Shown here: piece after piece, positions 39,601-40,799 of the stretch
Layout of the letters: every line of letters starts with the position of its first letter
Numbering within the stretch: position 1 is the stretch's first letter
DNA from: Acidimicrobiaceae bacterium
Lineage (GTDB): Bacteria; Actinomycetota; Acidimicrobiia; Acidimicrobiales; Aldehydirespiratoraceae
DNA length: 40,799 bases
NCBI GenBank assembly: GCA_009840695.1
Contig: VXNG01000043.1
Coordinates: 1 to 40,799, forward strand
Direction: 5' to 3'
Program-made: the position numbers and the translations under genes
Notes under the pieces: model-generated
Told to the model about the DNA's origin: nothing
Seen by the model: the letters and a program-made list of their open reading frames with translations, nothing else
The model's database searches: none

Positions 39601-40350
39601 TCAGCCCACAAGCGCGGGCTCGCGCTCGTCCTCCTCGACCCAGGGGCCGAGGTCGGGCAGCACATAGGTCTCGTACAGCGCCTTGGTGTAGGCGAAGCGC
39701 ATGTCGGCCGCCTCCCGCACGTAGTGCAGGCAGCGCTGCTGGAGCTCGGGCGTGTCGGCGTACTTGAGCACGATCTGGTAGCCCCGCTCGCCGTGGATCT
39801 CGTCGGAGGTGATGTGCAGGTCGAAGAACTCCGCCTCCCACTCCGAGAACCTGTACTTGTTGATGAGCGTCGGGTACTGGGCGCGGTAGATGGAGGGCAC
39901 CTGCGACTCCAGGCCGACGATCAGCGCCGCCGACGACACCACGAAGTTCTCCCGGCCCGACACGTAGTACATCCAGCCCTGCATGCCCTTGGCGAACGGC
40001 ATGGCGTTGTTGCGGTCCTGCACGTGTTCCCGGGTGCCGCCGCACGCCTCGGCGAAGCGGATCAGCAGGTCGGTGTGGCGGTCGTCGCTGAGCTCCTCCT
40101 CGTACATGTTCTGCAGCAGGAAGTCCTTGGCGTCGCGGGCGTGGTCGGGCGTGTTGGCGTACATGAGGCCGAGATAGTCGCCGAACGGGCCGATGTAGTG
40201 GTAGTGGTTGGTCGCCCAGTGGACGAAGTGCTGCTTGTGGAGCTTGCCCGCGGCCCAGGCCCGGCTGAAGGAGGCGTCCTTGGCCATGGTGCCCGCGAAC
40301 GCCTGCTCCAAGGCCACTCTGAATTCGCTCGATGACATCATTTCGGCCAT
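39601..40350 (-). CDS. Heme-oxygenase-like diiron oxidase (HDO; PqqC/TenA-like fold)
   Basis: The protein has 249 aa from ATG 40350, with GGAGCAGG upstream. The all-helical pattern is PqqC/TenA-like, but the HDO diiron set is complete: Glu85-x6-His92 (EELSDDRH), Glu148 (GLESQ), and His179-x3-Asp183-x2-His186 (HITSDEIH). Spacing agrees closely with the CADD-type set (Glu81, His88, Glu142, His174, Asp178, His181). Known members (UndA, BesC, SznF, CADD) cleave or hydroxylate amino acids, fatty acids or amines with O2 at a self-assembled diiron site. Here the gene heads an operon with two ferredoxins. A new O2-dependent reaction with dedicated electron donors is possible; substrate unknown. Confidence 0.9.
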   Translation of the reverse strand: MAEMMSSSEFRVALEQAFAGTMAKDASFSRAWAAGKLHKQHFVHWATNHYHYIGPFGDYLGLMYANTPDHARDAKDFLLQNMYEEELSDDRHTDLLIRFAEACGGTREHVQDRNNAMPFAKGMQGWMYYVSGRENFVVSSAALIVGLESQVPSIYRAQYPTLINKYRFSEWEAEFFDLHITSDEIHGERGYQIVLKYADTPELQQRCLHYVREAADMRFAYTKALYETYVLPDLGPWVEEDEREPALVG

Positions 40351-40400
40351 TTGCCTGCTCCTACGGTGTCGGAATGTCGGGATCGGGCCTGAGATAGAAG

Positions 40401-40434
40401 GGGCGCCGGGGAGAGGTCGGAATCCCCGGCGCCC
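40401..40434. other. Perfect 12-bp GC-rich hairpin in the divergent promoter region
   Basis: GGGCGCCGGGGA (40401-40412) pairs perfectly with TCCCCGGCGCCC (40423-40434) over a 10-base loop. It lies between the divergent HDO and hydrolase genes, immediately beside the palindrome at 40438. It would be in the 5' untranslated region of the HDO operon if transcription starts near the palindrome. It may attenuate or stabilise the transcript, or insulate the two units. Confidence 0.6.
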
Positions 40435-40437
40435 GCC

Positions 40438-40449
40438 ATTGTATACAAT
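40438..40449. promoter_or_regulatory. Perfect GntR-type palindrome ATTGTATACAAT
   Basis: ATTGTATACAAT has the TTGTATACAA core commonly bound by GntR-family regulators. It is placed between the HDO operon and the hydrolase, 53 bases before the GTG at 40502 and directly before an in-frame ATG at 40451. A partial copy lies at 385. No GntR gene is in the window. Confidence 0.6.
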
Positions 40450-40501
40450 AATGACTGTACTGATCGGGCTCAAATCGGGCGGGCTCGGCAGAGGAGACGC
40501 C

Positions 40502-40799
40502 GTGCACGAAACCGAGGTTGCCTTCTTCAGTGAAGGCGTCAGGCTCATGGGTCTGCTGCGCTCGCCGGATGAGGTCACCGATCCGGTGCCGGCCATCGTC
40601 CAGGGGCCGGGCTGGCTCGGGCTCAAGGACGCCAAGCTGTACCTGCCCTACCACGAGGCCCTCACCGCCGCCGGCTTTCATGTGCTGATATTCGACTACC
40701 GCGGTTTCGGTGATTCCGGAGGCGACCGGGGGATGCTGTTGCCCCAGCTCCAGCTCGAGGACCTCATCAACGCGGTCACCTACCTGTGCACCCGCGACG
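40502..40799 (+). CDS. Alpha/beta hydrolase, 3' end cut off by the window edge
   Basis: Only the first 99 codons are present. GTG 40502 is chosen because AGAGGAG precedes it; an in-frame ATG at 40451, possibly leaderless, would add 17 residues. Visible are VAFFSEGVRLMGLLRSP, AIVQGPGWLGLKD (the oxyanion-type strand) and FHVLIFDYRGFGDSGGDRG, the latter typical of X-Pro-dipeptidyl-peptidase-like and related alpha/beta hydrolases. The nucleophile and catalytic His lie beyond the window. It is probably controlled by the ATTGTATACAAT site. It could hydrolyse an ester, amide or C-C bond. Confidence 0.8.
   Translation, partial: MHETEVAFFSEGVRLMGLLRSPDEVTDPVPAIVQGPGWLGLKDAKLYLPYHEALTAAGFHVLIFDYRGFGDSGGDRGMLLPQLQLEDLINAVTYLCTRD

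Overview
The window is GC-rich (by eye close to 70%), almost fully coding, and uses many GTG starts and 4-nt ATGA/GTGA gene overlaps. The binding-protein lipobox runs straight into CGDDD, and the gene content is dominated by catabolic families: Rieske oxygenases, SDRs, amidohydrolases, an acyl-CoA dehydrogenase, an F420-type LLM enzyme and an FrhB-type flavoprotein. This suggests a high-GC actinobacterium, possibly an Acidimicrobiia-like lineage. The taxonomic guess is inference. I see no rRNA, tRNA, insertion sequence, phage gene or CRISPR array, and no gene-free stretch above 300 bases.

Layout. (1) 1-1615: a truncated amidohydrolase (minus) divergent from a DAO-type FAD oxidoreductase. (2) 1627-7064: an eight-ORF minus-strand operon reading SDR, small unknown protein, Rieske oxygenase alpha subunit, SnoaL-like protein, Asp/Glu-racemase-fold enzyme, an 18-codon ORF, FrhB-like Fe-S flavoprotein, and a small alpha/beta-barrel-like protein. 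(3) 7150-8249: an NTF2-like unknown and a convergent AhpD/CMD-family protein. (4) 8356-20486: acyl-CoA dehydrogenase, a second type of Rieske oxygenase, a complete Opp/Dpp-type ABC importer (lipoprotein, two permeases, one fused double ATPase), a TetR regulator, two ACMSD-type amidohydrolases and a VOC protein. (5) 20508-25053: a minus-strand acyl-CoA operon (DUF35 protein, thiolase-fold enzyme, SnoaL-like protein, acyl-CoA ligase, LLM oxidoreductase). (6) 25133-27497: a divergent operon SDR, Rieske alpha, small unknown protein. (7) 27464-35476: a TetR gene divergent from SDR, ThuA-like protein, E1 alpha, E1 beta and E2 of a 2-oxoacid dehydrogenase, and a PPDK-like phosphohistidine protein. 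(8) 35505-38758: a minus-strand SDR plus a second phosphohistidine-domain protein, then a plus-strand SnoaL-like gene. (9) 38839-40350: a heme-oxygenase-like diiron oxidase (HDO) with a plant-type and a Rieske-type ferredoxin. (10) A truncated alpha/beta hydrolase at the right edge.

Taken together this looks like a chromosomal catabolic island. An importer brings in an unknown organic substrate. Rieske oxygenases, SDRs and amidohydrolases would process it. The acyl-CoA ligase, dehydrogenase and thiolase/aldolase pair would shorten it, and the 2-oxoacid dehydrogenase would feed the products into central metabolism. No Rieske reductase and no E3 dihydrolipoamide dehydrogenase is encoded here, so these must come from elsewhere. 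The strongest novelty candidates are a small CDPQxCxW protein that accompanies both members of one Rieske subfamily, the HDO with its two ferredoxins (one with Asp in place of a cluster Cys), the convergent pair of phosphohistidine proteins that lack the usual remaining domains, and a near-copy of the frhB start placed just upstream of frhB.
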